A stretch of DNA of 64,000 nucleotides from the NCBI RefSeq assembly GCF_900129505.1, contig NZ_LT670818.1, positions 7,907,001-7,971,000 of the forward strand, written 5' to 3'. Each line of letters opens with the position of its first letter. Within the stretch, counting starts at the first letter, position 1. The DNA is from Bradyrhizobium erythrophlei (GTDB taxonomy: Bacteria > Pseudomonadota > Alphaproteobacteria > Rhizobiales > Xanthobacteraceae). Shown piece after piece: positions 49,100-58,740 of the stretch. Both the position numbers and the translations under genes were made by a program. The notes under the pieces are model-generated. The model did no database searches. It had not been told where the DNA came from and saw only the letters and a program-made list of their open reading frames with translations.

Positions 49100-49618
49100 T
49101 CAGGCCGCTTCGCTCTTTGAGGCATAGGCCTGGACCACGCGCGCGAGCTTGGCTGCGGGCGCTGTGGAGAGCTGGGCGATCTTGGTCGCCGGCGCCACCA
49201 GGAGGCCGACGATCTTGCCGCGCAACTCATCGAGTGACGGCAGCGAGGCAAGCGCCTTCACGCCGTTCACGTCCAGGACGGTTTTACCCATCGAACCGCC
49301 GAGAATGACGAATTGCTCGTTCGTCTTGGCGAATTCGATGGCAACCTTCGGCGCCGCTACCGGATCGTTTGAAGTCGCGATCACGGTCGGCCCCTTCAAC
49401 AGGGAACCGATGGCAACGACGTCCGTGCCTTCAAGAGCAATTTTGGCGAGACGGTTCTTCGAGACCTTCACCGACGCGCCCGCCTGCTTCATCTGCATGC
49501 GCAGCTTCTGCATCTGGGCCACGGTGAGGCCGGAATAGTGGGCGACGACTGCCACGCTGGTGGTCTTGAACAGACCGTTCAGCGCCTCAACCGCGTCCTT
49601 TTTTGCCGCTCTTTCCAC
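49100..49618 (-). CDS. rplJ: 50S ribosomal protein L10
   Basis: 172 aa uL10, base of the L7/L12 stalk and, in E. coli, translational repressor of its own operon through the leader. [20 protein letters not shown] and [20 protein letters not shown] are diagnostic. It has a 575-bp upstream space, unusual because rplA normally lies closer; a dehydrogenase gene intervenes. Confidence 0.98.
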   Translation of the reverse strand: MERAAKKDAVEALNGLFKTTSVAVVAHYSGLTVAQMQKLRMQMKQAGASVKVSKNRLAKIALEGTDVVAIGSLLKGPTVIATSNDPVAAPKVAIEFAKTNEQFVILGGSMGKTVLDVNGVKALASLPSLDELRGKIVGLLVAPATKIAQLSTAPAAKLARVVQAYASKSEAA

Positions 49619-50193
49619 AGCAAGCTCTCTCCGGTTGGCGGCCTTTGCCTGTGGCAGGACCGCCGGGTTGCACCCATCGCCCTACCTGAACCTGACCTCG
49701 AGACATTCCAGTCTCAGGACATTTCGGGCAGAACGACATTGAAAAGCCTGCCCTCCCGGACCAAAAGGCCACGGGGTGTCGAGGTTCGAACCAAATACGC
49801 TCGATGTCGCATTTCGAGCGACGCAAAGCGAAATCCGGTCTTCACCCGTCTATGCAGGCCATACGATTAAGCCGTTGATGAAACTCTGGGATTTCACCGC
49901 GGGCGCCTGCAGTCTTGGACAGGATTCGAGGCCGTCCGGCTTGCACCGAAAAACCCCTGCCCACACCCCTCCAAAACGATGGGTTTTCATCCTTTCGAGC
50001 AATCCATGCGGATGTCCTGAAAGGAATGATCTCCTAGCGCATCTGGTTTTCGGAATGCGAGCACAGACGTGCCAGCAACGGCCAGCACACCCGGAAGGGG
50101 TTGTTTAACGAGTCTTTTCCGGCTTGCCAAGCGTTAAATCGCCAGAATCGCTTGACGCGCTTTCCCCGCGAAATTCAGGCCGAAACGGGCGTT
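49619..50193. other. rplJ leader and promoter region
   Basis: 575 bp without a gene between the dehydrogenase and rplJ. It should contain the L10 leader and possibly a promoter; no convincing -35/-10 pair was found. Arm 2 of the inverted repeat (49783-49801) is here. Confidence 0.5.
49783..49801. repeat. Arm 2 of the inverted repeat flanking rplJ
   Basis: GGTTCGAACCAAATACGCT is the exact reverse complement of the arm at 49058-49076, about 165 bp before the rplJ start. Both arms contain the self-complementary GGTTCGAACC, so each could also dimerise or bind a dyad-recognising protein. Confidence 0.8.
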
Positions 50194-51147
50194 TCAGGCG
50201 CCCCGGACCGCATAAGGCAGCGGCTCACCGGCGAAAAACGCCTCGAGATTGGCGATAACGCAGTCCTGCATCGCCGTATGCGACTCCAAGGTATGGCCGC
50301 CGATATGCGGAGTCAGCACGACGTTCGGAAACGCGGTCAGCGCGTCCGGCGCATGCGGCTCTTTCTCGTAGACGTCGAGACCGGCGCCGGCGATGGTCTC
50401 GTCCGTGAGCGCGGCCACCAGCGCCTCTTCGTCGATCACCGAGCCGCGCGAGATGTTGACGACATAGCCGTCCTTGCCGAGCTTGCACAGGATATTGGCA
50501 TCGACGGCGTGATGGGTGTCCGCGCCGGCGCGAACCGCGATCATCAGCACGCCGCACCATTCCGCCAGCGCCTCGAGGCTCGGCAGATATCGATAGGACA
50601 CGTCATGCCGGCTGCGGCTAAAATAGGCCACATCGGTCTCGAAAGCCGCAACGCGCGCGGCGATCTTGCGGCCGATCTCGCCCATGCCGTAGATGCCGAC
50701 GCGGCGGCCGGGATTGCCCGGCTGCGGCCGCATCAACGGCGAGGGCTTTACGTCGGACCAGTTTCCGCTGCGGACATAATTGTCGGCCGGCAATAGCCGC
50801 CGCGTCACCGCCAGCATCAAGGTCACCGCAAGGTCGGCAACGGCCGCCGCGTTCGCCGCCGGACTGTGGCCGACCGCAATCTTGCGCTGCGCGGCCGCCG
50901 CGAGATCAACGCCGTCATAGCCGGTGCCGTAACAGACGATGGCACCGAGTTTCGGCATCGTGTCCATGATGGTCCCGCCGAGCGGCGTGCCGCCGGCCGT
51001 GATCATGGCGCGGACGTCGGCGAGCTGATCGGCCGTGAAAACCTCCGCCGGCGGCTTTCCGCCGCCATCCATCAGCTCGAAACGTTCCCCGATGCGCAGC
51101 ATCATCGCCTTGGGAAAGCGCGAATAGATCAGGACTTTGTTGAGCAT
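50194..51147 (-). CDS. D-2-hydroxyacid dehydrogenase family protein
   Basis: 317 aa NAD(P)-dependent D-isomer-specific dehydrogenase (glyoxylate/hydroxypyruvate reductase-like). The nucleotide-binding motif is VGIYGMGEIGRKIAARV (near 150), with VNISRGSVIDEEALVAAL and the C-terminal VVLTPHIGGHT carrying the catalytic His; a substrate Arg lies in IAVRAGADTHH. The ATG at 51147 is preferred over one 22 codons upstream that abuts rplA. It sits between rplA (84 bp) and rplJ, an unusual place for a metabolic gene. The true substrate is not defined. Confidence 0.87.
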   Translation of the reverse strand: MLNKVLIYSRFPKAMMLRIGERFELMDGGGKPPAEVFTADQLADVRAMITAGGTPLGGTIMDTMPKLGAIVCYGTGYDGVDLAAAAQRKIAVGHSPAANAAAVADLAVTLMLAVTRRLLPADNYVRSGNWSDVKPSPLMRPQPGNPGRRVGIYGMGEIGRKIAARVAAFETDVAYFSRSRHDVSYRYLPSLEALAEWCGVLMIAVRAGADTHHAVDANILCKLGKDGYVVNISRGSVIDEEALVAALTDETIAGAGLDVYEKEPHAPDALTAFPNVVLTPHIGGHTLESHTAMQDCVIANLEAFFAGEPLPYAVRGA

Positions 51148-51231
51148 CAGCTGGTTCCCTAACCTCAAAGACAAAGGGCGGAACAGGTTTCCCCGTCCCG
51201 CCCTCGTACTCATTCCTTCGTGCCGCCAGCC

Positions 51232-51924
51232 TTAGCCGAGCAGCGTGCCCGGCTCGACCTTGACGCCCGGACCCATGGTGGAGGAAACCGCCACGCGCTG
51301 GATGTAGGTGCCCTTGGCGCCGGCGGGTTTTGCCTTGGCGACCGCATCCGCGAGCGCCTTTATGTTTTGCACCAGCTTCTCTTCCGAGAACGACGCCTTG
51401 CCGACGCCGGCCTGCACAATACCGGCCTTCTCGACACGGAACTCGACCGAACCGCCCTTGGCGCCCTTCACGGCCGAGGTGACGTCCATGGTCACGGTAC
51501 CGATCTTCGGGTTCGGCATCATGCCCCGCGGGCCGAGCACCTTACCCAACCGGCCGACCAGCGGCATCATGTCGGGGGTGGCGATGCAGCGGTCGAAATC
51601 GATCTGACCGCCCTGCACCTTCTCGACCAGGTCTTCGGCGCCGACGACGTCAGCGCCCGCGGCCTTGGCCTCATCGGCTTTGGCGCCGCGCGCGAACACG
51701 CCGACGCGCAAAGTGCGGCCGGTGCCGTTCGGCAGGGTGACCACGCCGCGGACCATCTGGTCGGCGTGACGCGGATCGACGCCGAGATTGATCGCCAGTT
51801 CGATGGTCTCGTCGAATTTCGACTTGGCACGTTCCTTGACCATCTTGATGGCCTTCGCGAGCGGATAAAGCTTCTCGCGGTCAACCCCTTCGCGGGCCTT
51901 CTTCAAACGTTTTCCGATTGCCAT
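51232..51924 (-). CDS. rplA: 50S ribosomal protein L1
   Basis: 230 aa uL1, the mobile stalk near the E site; in E. coli it represses the L11 operon. The central [20 protein letters not shown] and [20 protein letters not shown] are diagnostic. It follows rplK by 6 bp. Confidence 0.98.
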   Translation of the reverse strand: MAIGKRLKKAREGVDREKLYPLAKAIKMVKERAKSKFDETIELAINLGVDPRHADQMVRGVVTLPNGTGRTLRVGVFARGAKADEAKAAGADVVGAEDLVEKVQGGQIDFDRCIATPDMMPLVGRLGKVLGPRGMMPNPKIGTVTMDVTSAVKGAKGGSVEFRVEKAGIVQAGVGKASFSEEKLVQNIKALADAVAKAKPAGAKGTYIQRVAVSSTMGPGVKVEPGTLLG

Positions 51925-51930
51925 GACCCG

Positions 51931-52359
51931 TTACCCCGCAACTTCAAGACCCATCGAACGGGCGGAGCCCTCGACCATCTTCATGGCCGACTCGATGGTA
52001 TCGCAATTGAGATCCTTCATCTTCTTCTCGGCGATCTCGCGCACCTGCGCTTTGGTCACCGCGCCGGCCTTGTCGCGGCCCGGGGCTTTCGATCCGGACT
52101 GGATTTTGGCCGCCTGCTTGAGGAAGAAGGACATCGGCGGGGTCTTCATCTCGAAGGTGAACGAGCGATCGGCGTAGATCGTGATCACCACCGGAATCGG
52201 GGTGTTCTTTTCTTCCTTCTGCGTCTGCGCGTTGAACGCCTTGCAGAATTCCATGATGTTGAGGCCGCGTTGACCAAGCGCGGGTCCGATCGGGGGCGAA
52301 GGGTTCGCCGCACCGGCCGGCACCTGCAATTTCAGGTATCCGGTCACTTTCTTTGCCAT
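51931..52359 (-). CDS. rplK: 50S ribosomal protein L11
   Basis: 142 aa uL11. The N-terminal domain has [20 protein letters not shown], and the C-terminal domain binds the GTPase-associated rRNA. It follows nusG by 127 bp and is tightly coupled to rplA. Confidence 0.98.
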   Translation of the reverse strand: MAKKVTGYLKLQVPAGAANPSPPIGPALGQRGLNIMEFCKAFNAQTQKEEKNTPIPVVITIYADRSFTFEMKTPPMSFFLKQAAKIQSGSKAPGRDKAGAVTKAQVREIAEKKMKDLNCDTIESAMKMVEGSARSMGLEVAG

Positions 52360-52486
52360 ATGTCACTCCTGTTGTGCCGACCGGGGCCGGCTGTTTCAGG
52401 TTCCGTGGTACGGATCAGAACGGTTGGCGACCGCCCCTCACCTCCCACGGCCTCTTTGGAGACGTCGCCGTCTCCAGTTTCATCGA

Positions 52487-53041
52487 TCAGACCTTCTCGA
52501 CCTGACCGAATTCCAGTTCGACGGGGGTGGCGCGTCCGAAGATCGACACCGCGACCTTCACGCGCGAGCGCGCCTCGTCGATTTCCTCGACCACGCCGGA
52601 GAACGACGCGAACGGGCCGTCGGCCACGCGCACATTCTCGCCGATCTCGAACGAAACCGACGCCTTCGGGCGTTCCACGCCTTCCTGCACCTGATGCAGG
52701 ATCCGCATGGCCTCGGCCTCCGAGATCGGCATCGGCTTGTTTTCGGCGCCGAGGAAGCCCGTCACCTTCGGGGTATTCTTGATGAGATGAAAGGCTTCGT
52801 CGGTCAGCTTCATCTTGACCAGCACATAGCCCGGAAAGAACTTCCGCTCGGCGTCGACCTTGCGGCCGCGGCGTACCTCGGTGACCTTTTCGGTCGGCAC
52901 CAGCACCTGCTCGAACAACTCCTCAAGCCCGCGCTGCTTCGCCTGCTCGCGGATCGATTCGGAGACCTTCTTTTCGAAGTTGGAATAAGCGTGGACGATG
53001 TACCAGCGCTTGTCCGTCGTCTGCGTTGCGGTGGCTGTCAT
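52487..53041 (-). CDS. nusG: Transcription termination/antitermination factor NusG
   Basis: 184 aa. The NGN domain has RWYIVHAYSNFEKKVSESIR and FFPGYVLVKMKLTDEAFHLI; the C-terminal KOW has VRVADGPFASFSGVVEEID. It couples RNA polymerase to ribosomes through S10. The ATG overlaps the secE stop (TGATG). Confidence 0.98.
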   Translation of the reverse strand: MTATATQTTDKRWYIVHAYSNFEKKVSESIREQAKQRGLEELFEQVLVPTEKVTEVRRGRKVDAERKFFPGYVLVKMKLTDEAFHLIKNTPKVTGFLGAENKPMPISEAEAMRILHQVQEGVERPKASVSFEIGENVRVADGPFASFSGVVEEIDEARSRVKVAVSIFGRATPVELEFGQVEKV

Positions 53042-53232
53042 CAGTGAATGCCGAGCAAAAAGGTGACGAGATAACGGATGATCTGATCCGCGGCGAAAAA
53101 GAAGATCGAGGCCAGCGCCACCATCACGAAGACCATGATGGTGGTGATCGTCGTCTCGCGGCGGGTCGGCCAGGTGACCTTGGCGGTCTCCGAGCGCACT
53201 TCCTGCAGGAATTTGAACGGGCTGAAAGCCAT
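53041..53232 (-). CDS. secE: Preprotein translocase subunit SecE
   Basis: 63 aa, the short single-span SecE of alphaproteobacteria. FLQEVRSETAKVTWPTRRET is the diagnostic amphipathic stretch, followed by one membrane helix (TIMVFVMVALASIFFFAADQ). It is overlapped with nusG. The upstream tRNA-Trp expected in many relatives is displaced by 3.9 kb. Confidence 0.97.
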   Translation of the reverse strand: MAFSPFKFLQEVRSETAKVTWPTRRETTITTIMVFVMVALASIFFFAADQIIRYLVTFLLGIH

Positions 53233-53476
53233 CCTTGATGTGATCCGCGTTGGTGGACGACGTTGTTAAGGCGATGAGATATTCGTGGGAATCCGAACAG
53301 CCCTCTTAGGCCCAGCCCTCTCTTGAAGGATGAGCCGGCAAGCGGGCTCGATTGTTCGGGGTTTTCAAAGCCGCGCCGGATATCCGCGACTAGCGGGCCG
53401 GCAGCAGGTGCCGGTTATGTACTGCGACAGCGGCCAAAGGTCAAGGTGGCGCCCCCCAACGGACCGGCCCGGCCCC

Positions 53477-55240
53477 TTATGGGCTCAATGGATCGGTCAC
53501 GGCCGCATGCGCGGCCGGAAATACGCATAGCCGCTCCGTACGAAAGACGCCGTCGCCCCGCGCTGACGCCGGGTTGCAACGATCGATGACGTAATCGATG
53601 CCGTTGCGGTCGGCATAGGCAACCCGCTGGTCCAGAGAGTTCAAGGCCTCGACCTCGGCCAACCTGGTTCGCCAGGCCTGGTAATAAGAAGGCATCCACA
53701 TCACGGCCGCCCCACGCTTGTAGTCGACCCAGACCCGGCGATGGGAGACGAATTCAAAGATCGAGGTTCTCGACAGCGCAAGCTCGGAAGGATCCGGTTC
53801 GGATGCACCGCTGCCGCGGGGTCTGGGCGGGACCAGGAACATGGCGGTCGGGGACGTCGAGGCTCGCGCCCAGTCGCCTACAGCCGTCCACTCCGGGATG
53901 CTCTCGGCAAATAACCGGTTGAACCTGACGTTCTGCCAAGCGGACAGCGGCCAACCGATCGCCAGGACTACCGCGAGCATCAGATAACCCAGGACGCGCC
54001 TGGAGAGGAACCCAGCTTGCTGCGTCGCCTGGAATTGCATTGGCCGGGTGAAATACATGCCCAAAATGATGGGAATGCAGACAGCAAATGCGAGATTGCC
54101 GAGGCTCAGGGACAGCACTATCAGGCAGCCAGGCAGAAAGGTCGGCTCCTCGTCGCGGCGAAGCCAGCTTGTCGCCACGGCAGCCGCGGCCAATCCGGCA
54201 AGCAGATGAATGATCGTGCTCGACCGCAGCAGATGCAGGTTGAGAACAATGGGAGCGCTGGTGGAGAAGGGAACGGCGATGCCAATCGCATAGAGCAGGA
54301 TTGCACCGCAATAGGCGGCCTGCAACTCCCGTGCGCCAGTACCAAACCAGTACAGCGCAACCGCGCCAAGAACTGCAACAGCCGCCAGGCCGAACATGCT
54401 CGGGATCGGTATCGAACCGATCAGAACGTGCCCCGCGAAATACTCGTGAAGGTAAGTCACGAAATCGAAATCGAGCGGTTTGCCGAGTTCCGGATTGGAA
54501 GCGATATTACCGAGAACGGGACCGGCCAGAAGCACACAGGGCAAGAGGCCGACCAGGATCTGCCAACAGATCCCTCCCACTGTCGCCTTCCGCTCGCTCA
54601 GAAGACTGATCGCGATACAGACGAGCAGCGGCACAAGCCAGACCGCGATGAAGGCGTTGATGAACAACGTCACGCCAAGCGCGATCGTCGCGGCAGTGAA
54701 CCGGCATCTCGCCGCAAAATAGATCGCCAACAGGACGGTGCCGTTGGCGATCTCCGAGTGGGTGAAATAGTTCAGGAACAGGCCGCCGGTGCCGGCGTAG
54801 CTATCGCCGTATAGGAAGGAGAAGAAACAAAGGATCAGGCTGAAGACGACCTTGTCGCGCCTGTCGACGACACCAAGAAGCGAGGCGCAGCATAAGAACC
54901 CAACGAAACAGAGCCATCGGGAAAGATAGGCCAGAACCAGAAACAGCGCCTGCGTATGGCCGAAATGCTTTTCGAAACCGCCCAATAGCAACCAGACGCC
55001 GGAAGAAAAATACCGCAGCGACTGAATAAAGACATCGTCGCGGTATTGCGGCTCGTCATAGAGACCGCCGACGATCGGCAAATGAAAAACGTTGTTCTCG
55101 ATGCCGAACAGAAATCCCTTGTACGCCAACGACAATGCCGCCGCGATGGCGGCCAGGGCCAGAGTCTCGAGGAAGGTGCCCGGAATGCTGATCGCACGCC
55201 TGCGGGCGACAATACTGGACTTTATGGTGATTTCCGTCAT
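53477..55240 (-). CDS. Polytopic membrane protein, GT-C/DUF6798-like
   Basis: 587 aa. About ten to twelve hydrophobic segments fill residues 25-430 (for example FLETLALAAIAAALSLAYKG, VGLLPCVLLAGPVLGNIAS). The soluble C-terminal part has TAMFLVPPRPRG, RRVWVDYKRGAAVMWMPSYY and GIDYVIDRC, which resembles the DUF6798-type tail of GT-C-like membrane proteins. I infer a role with a polyprenyl-linked sugar or other envelope glycan, not proven. Its ATG directly follows the stop of the UbiA gene, so the two form an operon. Confidence 0.7.
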   Translation of the reverse strand: MTEITIKSSIVARRRAISIPGTFLETLALAAIAAALSLAYKGFLFGIENNVFHLPIVGGLYDEPQYRDDVFIQSLRYFSSGVWLLLGGFEKHFGHTQALFLVLAYLSRWLCFVGFLCCASLLGVVDRRDKVVFSLILCFFSFLYGDSYAGTGGLFLNYFTHSEIANGTVLLAIYFAARCRFTAATIALGVTLFINAFIAVWLVPLLVCIAISLLSERKATVGGICWQILVGLLPCVLLAGPVLGNIASNPELGKPLDFDFVTYLHEYFAGHVLIGSIPIPSMFGLAAVAVLGAVALYWFGTGARELQAAYCGAILLYAIGIAVPFSTSAPIVLNLHLLRSSTIIHLLAGLAAAAVATSWLRRDEEPTFLPGCLIVLSLSLGNLAFAVCIPIILGMYFTRPMQFQATQQAGFLSRRVLGYLMLAVVLAIGWPLSAWQNVRFNRLFAESIPEWTAVGDWARASTSPTAMFLVPPRPRGSGASEPDPSELALSRTSIFEFVSHRRVWVDYKRGAAVMWMPSYYQAWRTRLAEVEALNSLDQRVAYADRNGIDYVIDRCNPASARGDGVFRTERLCVFPAAHAAVTDPLSP

Positions 55241-56701
55241 TCAAATCGCCGCCAGCACGATGCACATCATCGCCAGCACGACGATCCGGCTGGCATTGTC
55301 CTTGAACGTGTAGACGATGGGATCGTCAGCCATCTCCCTGCGATGCGCCAGCATCAGGGCGCGGCCAATCCAATACAGCAGCAGCGGATTGAGTAACCAC
55401 AACATCCAAGGCCGGCTATAGGCCTGCGCGACGACCGGCGATGAGACATACAGCGATAGCACGGTAATCGCATTCATGCCGCTTGCGGCGGCCATCGCCG
55501 CAACGATCTGGAGATCGCTGATCCTGTAGTCCCGATTGACCGGATTGGAGAGCCCTGACTCCTGGCGCATTGCGAGTTCGCTGTAGCGCTTGATCAGCGC
55601 CAGCGAGGTAAAAACGAACAGCGAGAAGACCATCAGCCATTCCGAAAGATAAACGCCGATGGCAACCGCTCCGCCGAGAATGCGGACGGTGTAGAGGCCA
55701 GCAAGCGTCACGATGTCGACCAGCATCTTCTTCTTGAGAAAGAGCGAGTAGGCCATCGTCGTCGCGAGATAGGCGCCGAGGATCGCAACGAACACGCTCG
55801 ATATCGAGAGCCCGGCGACGGCCGATGCGATCCAGAGGATCGGAATGGCGATCAACGCCGTCGAGATCGGCAAGGCGCCGGACGCGATTGCGCGATACCG
55901 CTTGCTCGGATGCTGGCGATCCGCGGCGAGGTCGAAGAGATCGTTGAGCAGATAGGCGCTGGATGCGCAAGCCGAGAACGCCATGAACGCCAGAAACGCG
56001 CTTCCCAGCGACGCCAGGTTCACCTGGTGCGACGTCAGAGCCGGGACAAACACCAATGTGTTCTTGGCATATTGGTGAACTCGAAGCGCATTGAGCCATG
56101 TCCGCCAGGAGGTGTCGCGTCCGCCGATTCTCTTCAAGGAAGGGTTCAGGAGTTCAAGCCGCTTCGAAAGATGATCTGAGCCACCGACGACATAGGTTGT
56201 GCATGCCGCGCGCCAGACACTTTCCGGCGCCCGTCCGTTGCCGATGTAATCGAAGCTCCCGGCATCGAAAGGCGGCGCGGGATTGGCTCTATTGGTCGTT
56301 TCCGCGCCGGCGGTAAGGTCGGCTAAAGTGACGACGCCATCGAAACCAAGGTGGGAGGCGATCGCCGTCGCATGATCCGGGTACCGCGTGGCGGCGATGT
56401 ATATTTTGCGCCCCTGGGCCCGGGCAGCCAGACCGAGGTTGAGAACGTCGGTGTCGTAAGGAAGATGGGCATAGTCAATCTCGGCCGCTGCCAGGACTTG
56501 GTCGAGCAAAGCGCCCTTTCCGCCGAGGACAGCGTCCCGAAGGCAAGCCAACGATCTCGCTGCATTACTGAAAAGCGCTTCTTGAGCGAGATCGGAACGG
56601 AGCAAGACTCCCTCCAAATCGACCACGAGCGCACGTCTTTCGGCCATCGCCACCTTCGGCGTCGTCGCAGCGCAGTCTCGCACCCGTATTTGCTGCTCCA
56701 T
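55241..56701 (-). CDS. HAD-UbiA fusion: polyprenyl-phosphate phosphoribosyl-/prenyltransferase-like
   Basis: 486 aa from the ATG at 56701 (the frame is open 41 codons further, lacking a signal). Residues about 20-190 are a HAD-like domain whose first motif reads VVDLEGVLLRSD: Asp28 is kept, but the second Asp of DxD is Glu30. From about 215 on is a UbiA domain with nine-helix character; the first Asp-rich motif NDLFDLAADRQHPSKR is near 252-267, and NPVNRDYRISDLQIVA follows. HAD-UbiA fusions resemble decaprenyl-phosphate phosphoribosyltransferase (DprE pathway) partners. The exact substrate is unknown. Confidence 0.8.
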   Translation of the reverse strand: MEQQIRVRDCAATTPKVAMAERRALVVDLEGVLLRSDLAQEALFSNAARSLACLRDAVLGGKGALLDQVLAAAEIDYAHLPYDTDVLNLGLAARAQGRKIYIAATRYPDHATAIASHLGFDGVVTLADLTAGAETTNRANPAPPFDAGSFDYIGNGRAPESVWRAACTTYVVGGSDHLSKRLELLNPSLKRIGGRDTSWRTWLNALRVHQYAKNTLVFVPALTSHQVNLASLGSAFLAFMAFSACASSAYLLNDLFDLAADRQHPSKRYRAIASGALPISTALIAIPILWIASAVAGLSISSVFVAILGAYLATTMAYSLFLKKKMLVDIVTLAGLYTVRILGGAVAIGVYLSEWLMVFSLFVFTSLALIKRYSELAMRQESGLSNPVNRDYRISDLQIVAAMAAASGMNAITVLSLYVSSPVVAQAYSRPWMLWLLNPLLLYWIGRALMLAHRREMADDPIVYTFKDNASRIVVLAMMCIVLAAI

Positions 56702-57094
56702 TCGAAAGCGCTCTTCTGGTCCGGAATTGTTCGGGGCAATGCTTGCGGGAGCGTATCGGTATCCCTTAAACGATTGATTATCCGGGCACACCCTGGCCGC
56801 CGCCAAGACGGGAAAAGCGGCCAATGCTGCGGCGAAAATGAACCACCTTCGGCGAACGCTAATGACCGGTTAATGGCCCGCCTGCGGTGACCATGCCAAT
56901 TTGATTACAACTGGCGCAAGGCAGCTCGCTTGGCGGAAGGTGTTCCGTCGCCCGGTAGCGCATCGGACATCCGGGGATGGCGCCACGCGCGGCTCCGGCA
57001 AAGTCGCGCCGCCAGCGGCGGGAACCGAGGCCTTCGGTTCGACTCGGCCGTAACAGGAACGGTCAAAATCAAGGGCTTAGCGGGCTGGACGCAC
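56702..57094. other. Gap between tRNA-Trp and the UbiA gene
   Basis: 393 bp without a gene I can support. It should carry the promoter of the two-gene UbiA operon and the end of the tRNA transcript; no clear terminator or att-like repeat of the tRNA 3' end was found. Confidence 0.5.
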
Positions 57095-57170
57095 TGGCAG
57101 GAGTGGCAGGGCTCGAACCTGCGACCCCCGGTTTTGGAGACCGGTGCTCTACCAATTGAGCTACACTCCT
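57095..57170 (-). tRNA. tRNA-Trp (CCA)
   Basis: 76-nt tRNA: acceptor AGGAGTG pairs with CACTCCT, D-arm GCTC/GAGC, anticodon stem CCGGT/ACCGG with loop CTCCAAA (anticodon CCA), T-arm GCAGG-TTCGAAC-CCTGC, discriminator G and encoded CCA. In many alphaproteobacteria it lies immediately upstream of secE; here two genes lie between. Confidence 0.97.
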
Positions 57171-57319
57171 GTGAGGACCCTGCGTCGCCGCCGATCCGCG
57201 CCGTTTCAAGCATAGGGAATACCCCGATTGCAAGGGCGAAGCGCGGTTAGCACCCTGTTCAACCCCGCCATTCCGCGCCAGAGTTCAACCAAGCCAAGCA
57301 AGAGCAAAGGGAGAGACCC

Positions 57320-58546
57320 ATGACCCCGCAGCAAGCCGCGACAAAACAGCCGGCCGCCCCGCAGACGCCCCCGCTCCCGCAGGCCAAGCCGGAATCGCTC
57401 GGGCTTTCGCCGCTGCGGCTGCAGCGGATGTCGGACGCCTTCAAGCGCGAGATCGACAAGGGAACCCTCCCCGGCGCGACCGTGATGGTGGCGCGGCGCG
57501 GTCAGATCGGCTGGTTCGAGGCGCTGGGCCGACAGAACCCGGCGACGTCCGCGCCGATGGCGCAGAATTCGATTTTCCGCATCTTCTCGATGACAAAGCC
57601 GATCGTGTCGGTCGGCATCATGATGCTGATCGAGGATGGCCATTTCCTGCTCAGCGACGCGGTCGCCAAATTCATCCCGGAGTTTGCCGACCAGAAGGTC
57701 GGCGTCGAGCACAACGGCAAGCTCGATCTGGTGCCGCTCAAGCGCGCGATGACGGTCCAGGACCTGCTGCGGCACACTTCGGGCATTACCTACGACCATA
57801 CCGGTAACAGCCTGGTGCAGCAGCTTTATCAGCAGTCGCGGCTGCGCAGCCGCAAGATCAGCAACGCCGAACATGCGGCGCTGGTCGCAAGCCTGCCGCT
57901 GATGTGCCAGCCGGGCGCGGAATGGAACTACAGCCGCTCCACCGACATCCTCGGCCGCATCATCGAGGTCGTTTCCGGCAAGACGCTGAGCGCGTTCCTG
58001 ACCGAGCGGATACTGGCGCCGCTGCAGATGGCCGAGACCGCGTTCCATACCGGCCCGGAAAACGCCGGCCGGCTCGCCGAGCCGTTCCTGATCGACCCCT
58101 GGAACGGTGAGAAGGTGCAGCTCTTCAACATGCTGGAACAGCCGGTGATGGAATCCGGCGGCGGCGGGCTGGTCTCGACCACCATGGACTACGCCCGCTT
58201 CTGCCAGATGCTGCTCAACGGCGGCGTGCTCGACGGCAACAGGCTGATCGGCCGCAAGACGCTGGAGCTGATGGCTTCCGACCATCTCGCCCCCGACGTC
58301 AAGGTCGACTCGCCGCTGATGCCGGCCGGTCACGGTTTTGGGCTCGGCTTCGCCGTGCGTACCCACCAGGGCATGGCGCCGTTCCCGGGCTCGCTCGGCC
58401 AGTTCTTCTGGAGCGGCGTGGCCGGAACCTTCTTCTGGATCGACCCCGCGGAAAACATGTTCGCGGTGTTCATGATGCAGGGCCCCGGCCAGCGCGAATA
58501 CATCCGCACGCTGCTGCGCGACCTCGTCTACGCGGCGGTGGAGTGA
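57320..58546 (+). CDS. Serine hydrolase, beta-lactamase class C/EstB-like family
   Basis: 408 aa penicillin-binding-protein-like serine hydrolase. Ser90-x-x-Lys93 is in FRIFSMTKPI, a Tyr-x-Ser motif near residue 204 (EWNYSRSTDILG), and the C-terminal GVAGTFFWIDP region stands near the usual third motif. No signal peptide: the N-terminus is Gln/Pro/Ala-rich, so a cytoplasmic esterase role is more likely than beta-lactam resistance. AGGGAGAG lies just before the ATG. It starts the catabolic-looking block. Confidence 0.82.
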   Translation: MTPQQAATKQPAAPQTPPLPQAKPESLGLSPLRLQRMSDAFKREIDKGTLPGATVMVARRGQIGWFEALGRQNPATSAPMAQNSIFRIFSMTKPIVSVGIMMLIEDGHFLLSDAVAKFIPEFADQKVGVEHNGKLDLVPLKRAMTVQDLLRHTSGITYDHTGNSLVQQLYQQSRLRSRKISNAEHAALVASLPLMCQPGAEWNYSRSTDILGRIIEVVSGKTLSAFLTERILAPLQMAETAFHTGPENAGRLAEPFLIDPWNGEKVQLFNMLEQPVMESGGGGLVSTTMDYARFCQMLLNGGVLDGNRLIGRKTLELMASDHLAPDVKVDSPLMPAGHGFGLGFAVRTHQGMAPFPGSLGQFFWSGVAGTFFWIDPAENMFAVFMMQGPGQREYIRTLLRDLVYAAVE

Positions 58547-58740
58547 GGCGAAGCCGCCACGCGCCACAGCCTCCGTCGTCATGCTCCGCGAAAGCGGGGC
58601 ATCCAGTACGCCGTGACGCTTTTTGAGATTCGAGACGCCGGCGTTTACCGGATCGTCCGCCGGAGCCTGTCGTCCGGCCGGCCAAAGGCCGGACCGGATG
58701 GCGGACGATGACAGCCGAGAGGGTTGCCGCCCGCTCCATC

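Noticed and set aside
57095..57170. tRNA-Trp as an attachment site of a genomic island
   Set aside because: No second copy of the tRNA 3' end and no integrase gene were seen near 53.2-57.1 kb, so only displacement, not integration at the tRNA, can be stated.
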